Shown in pieces: positions 44,520 to 55,679 of a stretch of DNA of 64,000 nucleotides. Numbering within the stretch: the stretch's first letter is position 1; every line of letters starts with the position of its first letter. The notes under the pieces were generated by a model. The model saw nothing but the letters and a program-made list of their open reading frames with translations. It made no database searches and was not told where the DNA came from. Location of the stretch: assembly GCA_963693305.1 (NCBI GenBank), contig OY855908.1:24640493-24704492 (forward strand). The letters are read 5' to 3'. This DNA is from Meandrina meandrites. Taxonomy: Eukaryota > Cnidaria > Anthozoa > Scleractinia > Meandrinidae. A program made the position numbers and the translations under genes.

Positions 44520-45680
44520 AAATAATGCCCGCTAGAATTCCATTGCGTGTATACAGCGGCTATATTCTAAAACTCGATAGAAACACAGAACTAGCACGAG
44601 CTGTTGACGTGATGATGGCGCGAGCAAAGTCATAGTTAGTCATATAGTTAACAAGTTGTTTTCGTTTTTTTCGTCGCGGTGTTTTCTAAACGAAATAGAA
44701 AACATGTTTTCCGTGTTTCTATAGAGTTATAGAAACACTAGTGAAAGTTTGGGAGAACTCAAAAAAGCTGAGATGACCGGGCGGCTTTCTAATACTAGGT
44801 ATAGTTAACACTACAGCTGCCCCCGCTGTTAATCTTTTTTTCTCGGCGCATCCATTACTACAGTCAATTATTTCGCTTGATATTTTGGCTATTCTATTTT
44901 CTTAATTGATTGAAAATCAGTTTTCTGTTTTGAACAGTCTTGCGATAATTCAGAAGAAAACACTAATTTTTCTCGTGCTCTGCTCACAAAGTATCACTTG
45001 TTTCTGGCCTTCTCTTTTTCAAGATAATGGACGAGGACGTGTCATTTAAAACAAACTTTGGGTATGAATTGTTGAAGCCAAGTAAATAAGTAAAGCAAAG
45101 CCAAACTATGCAAAAGGTCTGAAGTATAATAACATGTACATTTAATTTAATTACACGAACGTGTCCCCAACTTCCTGGGATCGTTTTGCTTTTTTTGCTG
45201 TAATGAGTGATCTCCGCGAGGACAAACTTCGGTAATATTCAAATTCAAACGTTTTAAAACTACCAATTGAGACCAGCTGTTTTTAGATTTTTTGTTTCAA
45301 TATTAGTGCGGGGGGATCTCAAGCAGCAATGACAAACTTCACAGTGAGCTCGAAACGGATGTCAAAAGATTTCTCATCAATGGAAGCGCCTGGCATGAGA
45401 TTTGATTATCTCAGGAACTCTTTTGAATTCTCTTTCCTTCTTGACAAGTCTCAGTAACAAATTTTACTTAAATGCCTGAAGACTGATCGAGTGTTCTATA
45501 TTTTATTTCTACCACTTGAGTTTCTTTTATTTAATGTTATGATTTTCCGCCTAAAAGCCGAAAGCACTGGATCGACAGCTGGCTAGTTATATATGCATTC
45601 TCAAGTGGGAACTTTCTCACTTCTCTGCGAGTTTCAATGCTCGCGTTATCTTTTAAAAAGTTTCCTTGTTTAACTCTTTT
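44520..45680. other. Unassigned sequence
   Basis: A small palindrome (GTGTTTCTATAGAGTTATAGAAACAC-like) near 44718-44745 probably ends the preceding composite repeat. No coding exon was recognised. Confidence 0.4.
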
Positions 45681-47340
45681 TGAACTTATCGCAGCTGCTA
45701 ACTTTATATCTTGGTTATGGCCTGAGTTTTTCAAACCCCTCGTGTAAAGTGCGATTTGTGTCTGACAAATCTCGATTTCGGATTGAGTCTGTCAATCCTG
45801 CAAGCGAACAAGAGCTGCTCGCAACACGCTGTAAAGTCATCAAAGCACGAAGGAAACTGCAGCAACCCAACTGCAATCAACGTTTGCAAGCGTCGTTTGT
45901 GCACGTGCACGCACGTGCTCACGCTTTGGGTTGTCGTCATCACCCAATCATCGCTTACTTGCGTCATCAGTTACCAATCACCGTACAGGGAATTTTATCA
46001 CACCTCCCGATACCCACTTGCGGGCATTCCGCACAACTCCCGATACTATTTGCGCGCCCACTTTGGTCAAATCGAGATTTTTCCTGTGTATACTATATTT
46101 ATACTGTATATACGCGCGGATTACAATGATTGCCTCCTCGGGGTTTGGCCTCTGGGCAAGTTGTTGCGGGGGCAACAACTGGTATTCTGCAAAAAAATGT
46201 GCATCCGTCCTAAGAAAACTCCTGGATACGCCCCTGGGCATATACTCAAAAATTTCTCTATTTAGGGACACTCTTCGTCCCATTGAAAGGGAAAGCAAGA
46301 ATTAAAGCCATTCTGACGCTTCCTCGCAATCGAGCAAAGAAACCCACTGTACTAGGGTAGTATTAAAATGATCCTTCGTAAAATGCTCGTCTCGGAAAAT
46401 GTAAGTCAAATTTCAGGGGTCAAATTCTCGAATTTTCTGGGATGCCTTCTAGGAGTCTCGATCCTTTTTCAAGGCTAAGAAAGCCTCGGGCTAGTTGGAA
46501 AGAAGTCTTTCTCGCCGTTTCGAATTACAACCATTTGAGACGTCTCACACTGATACCGAGCAGTTCAGTGACTATCCCGATTCTCAGGTTCTCGGGCTAT
46601 TCAGCGATATGATAATTTATGTGTTTACTCTGGGGCCTACTGGGTCACTACTTTAGCCTTCAAGCAGGCAGGTTGTCTTATATAGCGGTGGCGGATATGG
46701 TTATTCAGGTTTATTGTTGTGTATTTTGATTTCACATGTCCGTTCGGATCGGTCAGTGCATGTCAGTGTAACGAATGGACATTAGCTGACATTATCAACG
46801 CTACGAAAGTACAGCTTAATTAATGCCTTATTTTTATATCGACAAGATATACTCACTTTTCACCCTTTATCGAACGTTTCCAACTTCTTCTGTCTTGAGT
46901 CAAGGGGTAAGTGACAACATCAATTAGCTCAGGGGCGGAAAACACTTCGATCGAAAGAGGTCAAAGAGAAGCAACTGAACGTCGCTTGTGTGCAGCCGTG
47001 AGGCTATGTTGGAATTGTTTTTCTCAAGCTCAGATCTTTCATGGCCTTTGTTGTCTTAAGTGTTTATTTATAACTACATAACTTCGAATAAGTTGCAATG
47101 GTGCCAAATTTAGTTTCTATATATGGTAAAATGTGTCAATGAGTCATGTTTAACTGTTATCTACCTGCACTGTTTTAAAAGTGATTAATCTTGTGAAAGA
47201 TAAATTCCGTTTTAACCAATCGCACTTTCCGAAATGCATGATCTAATGTTGGTTAAGACTTTTTGATGATATGGTCTAATCCTGTTATTTTGCGTAAATA
47301 GAACTGCTTTGTAAAGTAGGATCATGTGTACAGGTGGCCT
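45681..47340. other. Unassigned sequence with overlapping open frames
   Basis: Between 45680 and 46305 all three plus frames and one minus frame stay open for 100-169 codons. None shows a domain, and they shadow each other, so no gene is called. The words CTGGATACGCCCCTGG near 46230 resemble one end of a MITE, but no partner end was found. Confidence 0.4.
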
Positions 47341-47458
47341 CGGTCGATATATCGTTCGACTATCGTTCGACTGTCGACCGACTATCGGTCGACTAGTTGA
47401 CCGATATATCGGCCGATAGTCGACCGATAAATATGTCGACAGTAGAAGATAATGTTAA

Positions 47459-48308
47459 GGTTACCGTATACCTTTGGGGGTGTCTCGCGTCTAAACATCT
47501 GAGCGCAGTCGGAATAAATTGTAGATAGCTAAAACCCTATATCAAATCAAAGCTTAGTATTCAGCCGGCTTTCAATCTATAAAAACTATTTTGTAGTAGA
47601 ATGAAATGTCAATCTTTTAGGAACGTCGAAACACGAGCGCCTAAGTCGCCTTTTGAAGGCTACAAGTCAAACCGAATTTAGTATTTCGTTAATGTGATTT
47701 ATTCTTTGGTTAAAAAATCGTGTCGGCGTTTTGTCATATTCAATTGCAATAAAAAGATACCAGACATTTTTTAAATAGGGCTAAAACACACGGGAGTGAT
47801 CGTACAAAAATCGCTCCAGTAGAAAAAGGAAACAAAAATAAAAAGTCGCCGACACAGTTTTGTTGTTAACATGTTAAACTAGCTGCTTGCCACATTTGAA
47901 GCTATTTGACGTAGAAGGAGCAAATCCCTTTGGAGTTGTAGCTCTTTAAAGTGTCGCGTTCAAAACTAAAAATTGATTTCAGAAAACAGCGCTTAAAAAA
48001 TATCTTACAATGCAAACAAACGCCGTCCACACATGAATGTTGCAACACCTTCTCGAATAACAAGGCCAATCAGTGCGCGAGAATGGCGGCTCTCGTGATA
48101 ATTCCCACGAAAACCGTCTCAGTTGAGTGCATACACGTCATATGGGTGTCAATCAAAAGAAGAATTTTTTACGTCCTGTCAAAAACGAAATATGCTAATT
48201 TCTCCGCCGATATTCACTCTTTCTGAAAACTTTTTTTAAATGAAAGATCACACTTGATTTCAGGAAAAATTGTCGATCTGAAGGCATACGGTAACCCATA
48301 GGGTAACC
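47459..48308. mobile_element. 850-bp TIR element with TTAA target duplication
   Basis: The ends are GGTTACCGTATACC and the inverted GGGTAACC, with TTAA on both sides (47455-47458 and 48309-48312). It interrupts the left arm of the GACCGATAC element; removing it aligns the arm with its inverse at 50530. No transposase frame is present. Confidence 0.75.
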
Positions 48309-48709
48309 TTAAAAGATAAGCCTTGTTTCGGTCTTCCCATGTCTTCCGTTTGTCTTTCTGCATACTAATAACTGTCTTCCTAATAACTGTCATACTAATA
48401 ACTGTCTCACATCGTGGGTGGCTCCTCCTAAAATCTTCTGCAATTGGTATAGGATTTAATGGAGTCGAAACCAATTGTAGAAATGCACGCATTTTAGGTA
48501 TCCTACTGATGAAAGGTTACTGCAATAAGATATTTACAGGAGCTACTATTGTGTTCGTGGTCTGTCCCCTTAGAATTGCATATTAATGAACGCATTCCCG
48601 CTGCATACTAATTACTGTCTTACTCCATACTAATCAGCTAATAAAGGGATTCCCACTGATGTAATGTAAATGATTCATACATGAACTGCGGATATACATG
48701 AAGGTGATA

Positions 48710-48830
48710 TGTGATCTTCGCAGTGAATTTCCAATTTAAGCAATTGGAATAAAGAAGCCTGAAAAAATAAATCAGGGTTTCAACGGGATTCGAACCCGTG
48801 ACCTCCGCGAATACCGCAAATATTCCCGCT
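48710..48830 (-). repeat. tRNA-derived SINE fragment
   Basis: On the minus strand, GGAGGTCACGGGTTCGAATC and CCGTTGAAACCCTGA give a strong pol III B-box and tRNA T-arm. A body with TTTTTTCAGGCTTCTTTATT follows. The A-box half is degenerate. Confidence 0.6.
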
Positions 48831-49439
48831 GTATACTAATAAGTGTCTAGTCGCTTCTTTTCATGACAATAAAACAATAGACCTATCACCAGAACGAATT
48901 ATTATTCACAAACGAAAAATACATATGCGCTTCAGTGACCCCAAAAATAAACATTGCGAGTGTGAAGCGAATTGCCGCAAAACTAATAATAAACACACAC
49001 AGATAATAATTGAAGGAAAACTTTTATTTCGGCCTGTCGTTGGAGCAACTTAAGAATACCTGGCCACTTTTTTCGTGTATAATCTATTGCTCCCGTGCTA
49101 CCGCAGTGGCGTGGGTGAATAACTAAAGTAAGAGGCGTTGAACTAATGCTACCGTGGTCCCGCACTCCCGAAGTCGACGAATAATTAAGCGCTTGCTTCG
49201 GCTCTGTTTAGGAACGAGGTATACTCATGTGTTTAGCACGCTTGTTTCAGCTCATGGACTTAAGAACGAGGTATACGACGAACTGATTTATGTCTAATAA
49301 AGCAGTTAAACTAAAAATATTTTCATGGAGCGTCTTTTGCGACATAAACTTTAAGATTGGTGAAGTAAGAATTCGCTCAAGAGAAAATAACACAAAATTT
49401 AACCGGCCACAACATCAAATGGGACCATTTCGAGGTCTT

Positions 49440-49850
49440 AGCTAGTGGACAATGTGATTTACATTGTAAAATGAAAGAAACATTGTTTCTACGGGACTTA
49501 AAACCCACCCTTAATGACAATGTTGGCATTGAAAAGCTGGTCGCCCACTACCTCTCGGAACGAGTTACTTTACAGGTCATAACAATGACCCTATCCCTGA
49601 ATAACAATAGAGGTAGTGTTTACAGAGGGCGAATGAAAATAGATGTTCCAGAGAGGTAGTGTCTTACTGAAAAGCTGTGGCTTTATTAGCTCCCACCTTT
49701 TGTTTTCATTATTGTTTATAGTCAGCTACCAGTACCTCGCTTTGTATTTTTAAGTTTTAAATCTTTCTTTTTTTTGTAACCGTCACTTCTGAAGATGCGT
49801 GCTGTAGCATGGGAAGCGTCAAGTTAATTTAAGATTATTTTTTCAAACCA
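49440..49850 (+). pseudogene. 3-prime tail of a Penelope-like element
   Basis: A frame at 49471-49659 begins KETLFLRDLKPTLNDNVG. This resembles the C-terminus of the GIY-YIG endonuclease domain of Penelope-like elements, where E-x-L-x-I/L-R...K-P-x-L-N is typical. About 130 bp downstream, CTGAAGA, a GC stem and GAAGC (49789-49817) give the degenerate hammerhead-like motif of these elements. The reverse transcriptase is missing. Confidence 0.5.
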
Positions 49851-49996
49851 TGGGTAGCTCATGTGTTGTATTTGTTGCCGCTGTTTGCATTGTATTTCTC
49901 GTTAAATTGAAATGGCCAAAGAACAAGAGTGTTTATGATATTATTAAAAAAATATAGGGGAAGTAGAAATATGAAATCGAATTTGTCGGAATCTTC

Positions 49997-50335
49997 TGAC
50001 ATTCTATTGTTAACCTCTTCCTCCTCCTCCTTCTCCTCCTCTTCAATGCTATTGTTACCCCCCTCCTCCTCCTCTTCCTCCTCCTCCTTCTCCTCCTCCG
50101 CCGCTTCCTCTTCAATTCTATTATTATCCTCCTCCTCCTCCTCCTCCTCCCCCTCCTCCTCCTCAGTTCTATTATTAGCCTTATCCTCCTCAACCTCCAC
50201 CTCCGCCTTCGCCGCTTCCTCTTCAATTCTATTGTTATCCTCTTCCTCCTCCTCCCCCTCCTCCACAGTACCATTGTTAACCTCCTCCTCCTCCTCCAAC
50301 GCCCCCTCCTCCTCCTCCTTTACCACCACCACTGC
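49997..50335. repeat. CCT/TCC-rich microsatellite with higher-order repeats
   Basis: Runs of CTCCTCCTC are punctuated by a recurring TTCAATTCTATTGTTA word about every 50-60 bp. Long Ser-rich (plus) and Glu/Arg-rich (minus) frames across it are low-complexity artefacts. Confidence 0.9.
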
Positions 50336-50694
50336 AATTTCTACTTCCGCTATATTTTTTTTAATAATGTTTTCGAAGAAAGTTTAATTTTTGTGTTATT
50401 TTCTCTTGAGCGAATTCTCACTACACCAATCTGAAAGTTTATGTTGCAAAAAACAACTATTTTCATCGAGTGTCTTAGTAGTATGCAGGAAGACATACGG
50501 AAGACGGGGGAAGACCAAAACAAGGCTTATCTTTAAACATTACCTACTACTGTCGACCGATATATAGTCTTAGTCCATCGATACTCGACCGATACATGAC
50601 CGATACTTGGCCGATACATGTCCGATACATGACCGATACTTCACCGACACTTGAGCGACACTTGACTGATACTTGACCGATACCTCACCGATAA

Positions 50695-52004
50695 TTCATG
50701 AATTCAATAAATAGCACATTAGCTTTTTTCCGCCGCTGCTGTCATTATTCTTTAAAAAAGTTTCACCGTCTGTCGATAAAGAGCACACAGTTTGTCTATT
50801 CAAAGGGTTAAAAACCTCGAGTTTGAGATATAACGTCAAACGGCAACGTCTTGTAGAGTGAACTCGAAATATTTGAAGCCACCCTCGTAGAGTTTTGATT
50901 TTTCTTTCATTCTTTTTGCGGGCGTGGTTTTAGTAAAAGTCAAAACACTTCTAGCCCTGTTGGTTTTATCCGCGAGTAAGGCAATTTTGTTTTTGCGATG
51001 ACGTAGTCTTCAATGCTAGTGTACTTAACGGTGGTGACGGTGGAAAATATAGATCCGTATTAGGTTCCATAGCTTCTTGAATCCACTTTATAGGGATACA
51101 ACTGCTTCGAGACATTTGTCCTACAAAAGCTTTCGTATGCGGCAATACCAAATGGCTTTCTGGGTAAAAGTAAATTACCACTGCTTGGTCGATGTTCTCG
51201 TTGCTGTAACGCGATAGAGGGAGATGACATGAGCACGCATGTTCATGGATTCTCCTTTCCTCTGGCTAAAACTGTATGCTTAGCTTTGACCAAGCAAATG
51301 CAAACAACCGTTACCCACACAGCCTTTCGGTATTGTATCGCACGGTCGTACTCTCCTGTACGACAACCTTTCTTGAATTAACTCTTGTGGTGGGTGTCTT
51401 CTTTTCTTCTTTTGGAAACATCTGTCTATCGTAATTAACATATCTTGGATGAGACGACCCTTTATTGTGTTATGTAAACCAATCAAATTGAGCAGTCTTT
51501 TTTACGGAAGGGTCTTTGCTATAAATACATGTCATACGTAAGTGCACGATCGTAAACTCTCTCTTGTTTTCAGGTATATTCAACCTACATGTCTCGTGTT
51601 TAAACCTCTCGAACGCAGAGCCTCCCGCCAGTCCCCACCGTCCCCTCCAAAGAAATATGAGTGCGCTTTCTTTTTTTCAATCCCAGCCTCATTGTGGCAC
51701 AAATAAGCCTCTGCAGAGGAGAGAGTGTATACGAGCACGAATTATAGGTGCTGCACGATTTGTGCGTGACAATAGACACGGTTAAGAGGATCACACCGAG
51801 CATGGAAAAAGAAATGAATTAAACAACGGCTGTGCGCCAAGAGATAGGCGCGGTAAAATTCTTGTTTCAATGTTTTTCTTAAAAGCAGGTGCCAGGCTAA
51901 TTGTGTACTATTTATGACATATCTATCCAGATATCTAGGAGGGGTTGGGAGTGTTTGGTGCTTTCGCAAATTTCGGATAGGTGGCTGCCGCTCCCCCCAA
52001 AAGC
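50695..52004. other. Unassigned sequence
   Basis: Nothing with a family signature was found. A TATA-like CTATAAATA at 51522 lacks a linked coding exon. The 51590-51790 frames on both strands are uninformative. Confidence 0.4.
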
Positions 52005-52376
52005 CGGCTAAATGAGCAATACAATAGCTTAGCACGTGCGGTATCCGTCTTGACACATTTCTTTGTCGTCCTCTGCAAAACAACGACGTGAAATGGCCAA
52101 ATTCTGCGTAGTCTGGAGAACGTGAACCACGACCACAGATTTTTTATGTTTCAAGTTTGAATTTAATTGTGCGCTTAAGTATTCAGCTCTGAGCTGGAGA
52201 TTAGTTCTGACAAAAACGAACGCACTAAAAAAAATTAGGAAATGTTAAGTAAAATATTAAGGGAGTGAGTGATTGAGTGGGTAAAGCCTGTATGACGATC
52301 CGTACCAGTGGGCAGAAAAACCCAACCCTGGCAATAAACATCTTGACCTGCATTTCTTAATGTGAAATAATTTGCG

Positions 52377-53291
52377 GAAATTTCCAGCAGTTGAGCTTCT
52401 CAAGGTTCACATGAGATTTGAAAAACATCTCAATAAGGCAACATGATATGCGTGCGCGCTTGCGAACAAGTACTTTTTTTAATGAATGTTCACCTTTTTG
52501 ACATTTAAACATTGACAGAACAACACATCGAACGAAATTTACGCTACAGTATCATACATACATTACAACCTTACACTAAATTTAAATTATTCGATATTAC
52601 TCTCCTGTACTGTAGATAAAAAAAAACACAATGACCACGAAAGCGAAACAGAAAAAAAAAAACACGAAAACATATAAAAAACTAAGTTGCAAAATTTGGA
52701 AGAGGAGGGATGAAGCAGACGTGCGCAAGTTGACATGCTCAGAATATATAATTATACACAAAGTGTTGTCCATTTTGATGTGTATTTCATAAGCTTGTTT
52801 TTCTCATAGCGGTCTTCATGTATGCAGTCGTGATGTTTCTATATACTCTATGGGAAAGTCATGGCGTCTTTTACTTCCGCTCAAGATTTCTTTGTTTCAA
52901 ACGGCCGATAAAAAAAAAAAAAATTCGAATTAATTCAAAAATCCCATGTTCCCAGAGCCCTTAGTTTTTCGTGCCTTTAGTTTTTCGGCTAAGAGAAGCG
53001 AAAAGGGCTATGGGGACGAGAATTGGTTGGAACAAACTGATACCAATTGTATAAAGGCACGCATTTTAGGTATCCTTGTTTTCTGTTTGTGTTTTATATA
53101 AGAAGACGAACAAAGCCTTTATTTTTCGAGAGTCAACACATTATATTCACTAACAAACTTGTGGCCCTCACTCAGAAAAATCTAAAAATACAATAAATTA
53201 AAAAAATAATTAAAAATACAATTATTATGAATTCCCTTATTGAAATGTTTTCAAATCTCATGTGAACCTCGAAAAGATCTGCTGCTGGAAA
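52377..53291. mobile_element. TIR element with about 60-bp inverted ends
   Basis: The left end AATTTCCAGCAG continues through AGGTTCACATGAGATTTG and CTCAATAAGG. The right end at 53233-53291 is its inverse. The interior is AT-rich and without recognised coding capacity. Confidence 0.75.
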
Positions 53292-54040
53292 TTATAATTG
53301 TAAATGACTATACTACTATAAACGGTTACGGTAATTACATATTTACTTGAGATACTATCGTGTTCGTGGTCTGTCCCATGAATTGCATGCGGGTTCTTTG
53401 GTGTCACAGCAAAGGACCATGGCATTCTGTTCTAAAATAGGGACCAATAGCATAGGGACCAATAGGGGAAGGCTCGCGTACTCGCCCTTTGTTGGTGCCA
53501 TGATGATTCCCTCATTTTTCAGGCATGTTTCTTCACCAGTTATCGATGAGAGAAAAGGTGTTTTGGCACATGATTTATCGCCTCACGTTTAAAGTACGAG
53601 GCAAACAAGCATGTTTCTGAGTGGCTTGCTCTGTCGCGTGTTCACTGTCTACTTCGGCTGGGGTATTACGATACATACAAAGAAGAGTATAACCCAGTGT
53701 ATAAGCGTGATAGCTCTCGTCTTTCGCTTAACAAGAAGCGGAAATAGGTATACATCCATGCCTGGGTTTGTTTGCTGTTGGTGTATTTTATTATTGCTGT
53801 GTATCTCATTCACGCTTACGGCCTTGCCAGGCGGAACGGAGCCACACAAGCGGACACAATTTGCTTACTTTTGACTCTGTTTGGCCAGATCAGACTTGCG
53901 TGCACTGTGGACTGTGAAGGCTAGCGAGCACTTTGGAAGGCATCAAATTTGCACCCAAGTACTCAAGTTTATCGCGCGTCGTTGTTTTGCTGTTTGATTT
54001 CACTGCATTCGGAATTTGGGCAAAATTTGGGCTTGCAAGA
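53292..54040. other. Unassigned sequence
   Basis: An 87-codon frame at 53611-53874 encodes a hydrophobic stretch (CCWCILLLLCISFTLTALPG), but the opposite strand is open too and no family is recognised. Confidence 0.35.
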
Positions 54041-54810
54041 GATTTAGACCCCGGCTCCTCCTTTAGGATCCTCACTTAATCACACTTGAAGAACTTTAGG
54101 AAAATCTTATTGAAACGGAGATTTTACCAGACAACCTTCAACCTTGTGTATAGCTGTAGAGCAGCCTTTCAGACTGTGGATGCCATGGAAATGTCAAGTG
54201 ACGCAAGCAAAAGCTGGACACAACAAAGTAGCCGTAAACAAAACATTGACCTACGTCCATGGACCACTCCTGTGAACCTGTTCCGTGGAGCCGGTCCACA
54301 AACGCAGAAACTAAACTTCGTTTTCAAAGAGCGTCAAAGAGTGCGTGGCCGCGAGCGACCTGGATCGTCTGAGAACCAGGCTAAACGGAAAAGCGCTTGT
54401 TATTCTGTATCCAGTACGTCCCTCCAGTTGTACTTACGATCGTTGCAAGTCCATGAGGAGAACGCTAAAACTTCACATGCTCCTGCTGGCCCTTCACAAC
54501 TGGCAAAAGCCTTAGTTACATATTAGATAGTAGGAACCCAGTGGATATTGAGTGTCATAAGTCTGCGTTTTATACCCTGTCCCCAGTCTAACCGTTACTT
54601 TTTTTTCAGTTTAACCGTTACACCGACAGGTATAATTTGCTTTCGAAAACTAGGGATGGCCAATCAGGCAGGTGGTCCATGGGCCTGGTCCACAGGCATG
54701 GTCCATGGACCTGGGTCCACAGGCATGATCCATGGTGTGGACCACCTGGGTCCATGATTTGTATACGTCCGTTCAATGAGTGGTTTAAACACTATCCATT
54801 GGGGGCGGGT

Positions 54811-55038
54811 TGTTCAAAGCACGATTAAGCTAATCCAAGATTAGCGTGAATTTTTATTTCGCTTTTTACCTTTTCAGAGAGGTTTTATGTTTATATTTTC
54901 TAGTTTTCTCGTCGACTTATTTCACACTCCACAAAGCATAAAGAATTAACACTTTTACACAAGAGAAATTGAACTCTCTGTCAAGTTTTAATCCTGGGTT
55001 AGTGTTAATCGGCTTTCGAATAACTCTGCCACCGGGTG
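54811..55038. mobile_element. Short MITE with GTTATTCGAAAGCCGATTAA-type ends
   Basis: Inverted ends of about 35 bp: GGGTTGTTCAAAGC and GATTAAGCTAATCC on the left, GGTTAGTGTTAATCGG and GCTTTCGAATAAC on the right. ACTATCCA occurs just outside on both sides and may be the target duplication. Confidence 0.6.
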
Positions 55039-55342
55039 TTTATAAAAGAAACCCTTACTACACTATCCACTAGATATAGAATATGTTATTAATTCGTGAC
55101 TCTTCGTTATTAATTTGAATTTTAACAGATCCTCACAATGATAATTTGTACAATTAGTAACGTTGCTTTTTATATCATAAAAATCATAAAATGTAGGTTG
55201 TAGTATTGTTTCGCTTACTCTCACCACCCCCCTGCTCCCACACTCTCCCATTCTTTTACCAAACTCTCTGTTGTACCGCACATTGTTTCTTGCGCCAATT
55301 CAGTGGGATAACAATCATTTTAACGTAAATAAAAGTAGCTGA

Positions 55343-55541
55343 TGTATCGTTGTCCGTAGGAAGACAAACAGATAATAGACCAGAAACAGACTTGAGTTTC
55401 GACAAGACCTTTACTCGCACTAGGACAAAAACTCTACAGCCCTAAAACCCGGAAAGCATGGCGCGTAACCATGACAACTGTGACGTAAGACACGGGTACT
55501 GAAACCGGAAGTAAATCTAGAATCTTATCGATATCGTTACA
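55343..55541 (-). repeat. 3-prime LTR
   Basis: 199 bp, from TGTATCGTTGTCCG to ATCGATATCGTTACA on the plus strand. It differs from the other LTR at two sites (C/A near 55388 and G/A near 55494). Confidence 0.95.
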
Positions 55542-55554
55542 TCTCCCTTTCTTT
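55542..55554 (-). promoter_or_regulatory. Polypurine tract
   Basis: AAAGAAAGGGAGA on the minus strand directly abuts the 3-prime LTR. It would prime plus-strand DNA synthesis. Confidence 0.85.
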
Positions 55555-55679
55555 ACGAAACAAAAAAATAAGTAAAAAAGAAAATAACATAAATGAACTA
55601 AATGTCACTGTCCAGTAAAATCAAAAATTTAAAAAAAATAAATAAATAAAGCTGGTCATGTTCTTTTTCGAGCTAACGT

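Larger units (their letters stand above)
47341..50694. mobile_element. Large foldback-type element with iterated GACCGATAC termini
   Basis: The left end (47341-47441) and right end (50551-50694) are arrays of short TCGACCGATA or TGACCGATACAT words, in inverted orientation to each other. Next to the arrays, the inverted arms continue with TACTGTCGAC, AGATAAGCCTTGTTT and TCTTCCGT (left 48309-48370, right 50465-50545). They go on with ACATAAACTTT and GAATTCGCTCAAGAGAAAAT (left 49340-49395, right 50385-50450). The left arm is split by two later insertions, and the centre holds a Penelope tail and a CCT microsatellite. No transposase was found. Confidence 0.65.

Noticed and set aside
45680..46305. 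Frames of 124-169 codons on the plus strand and 106 on the minus strand
   Set aside because: All frames are open together, which reflects base composition. No splice-consistent or domain evidence supports any one.
49859..50387. Ser-rich and Glu/Arg-rich frames of 113-157 codons
   Set aside because: They are translations of the CCT microsatellite.
51522..51531. TATA-like CTATAAATA
   Set aside because: No linked exon, start codon context or downstream gene could be found, so it is probably chance in AT-rich DNA.
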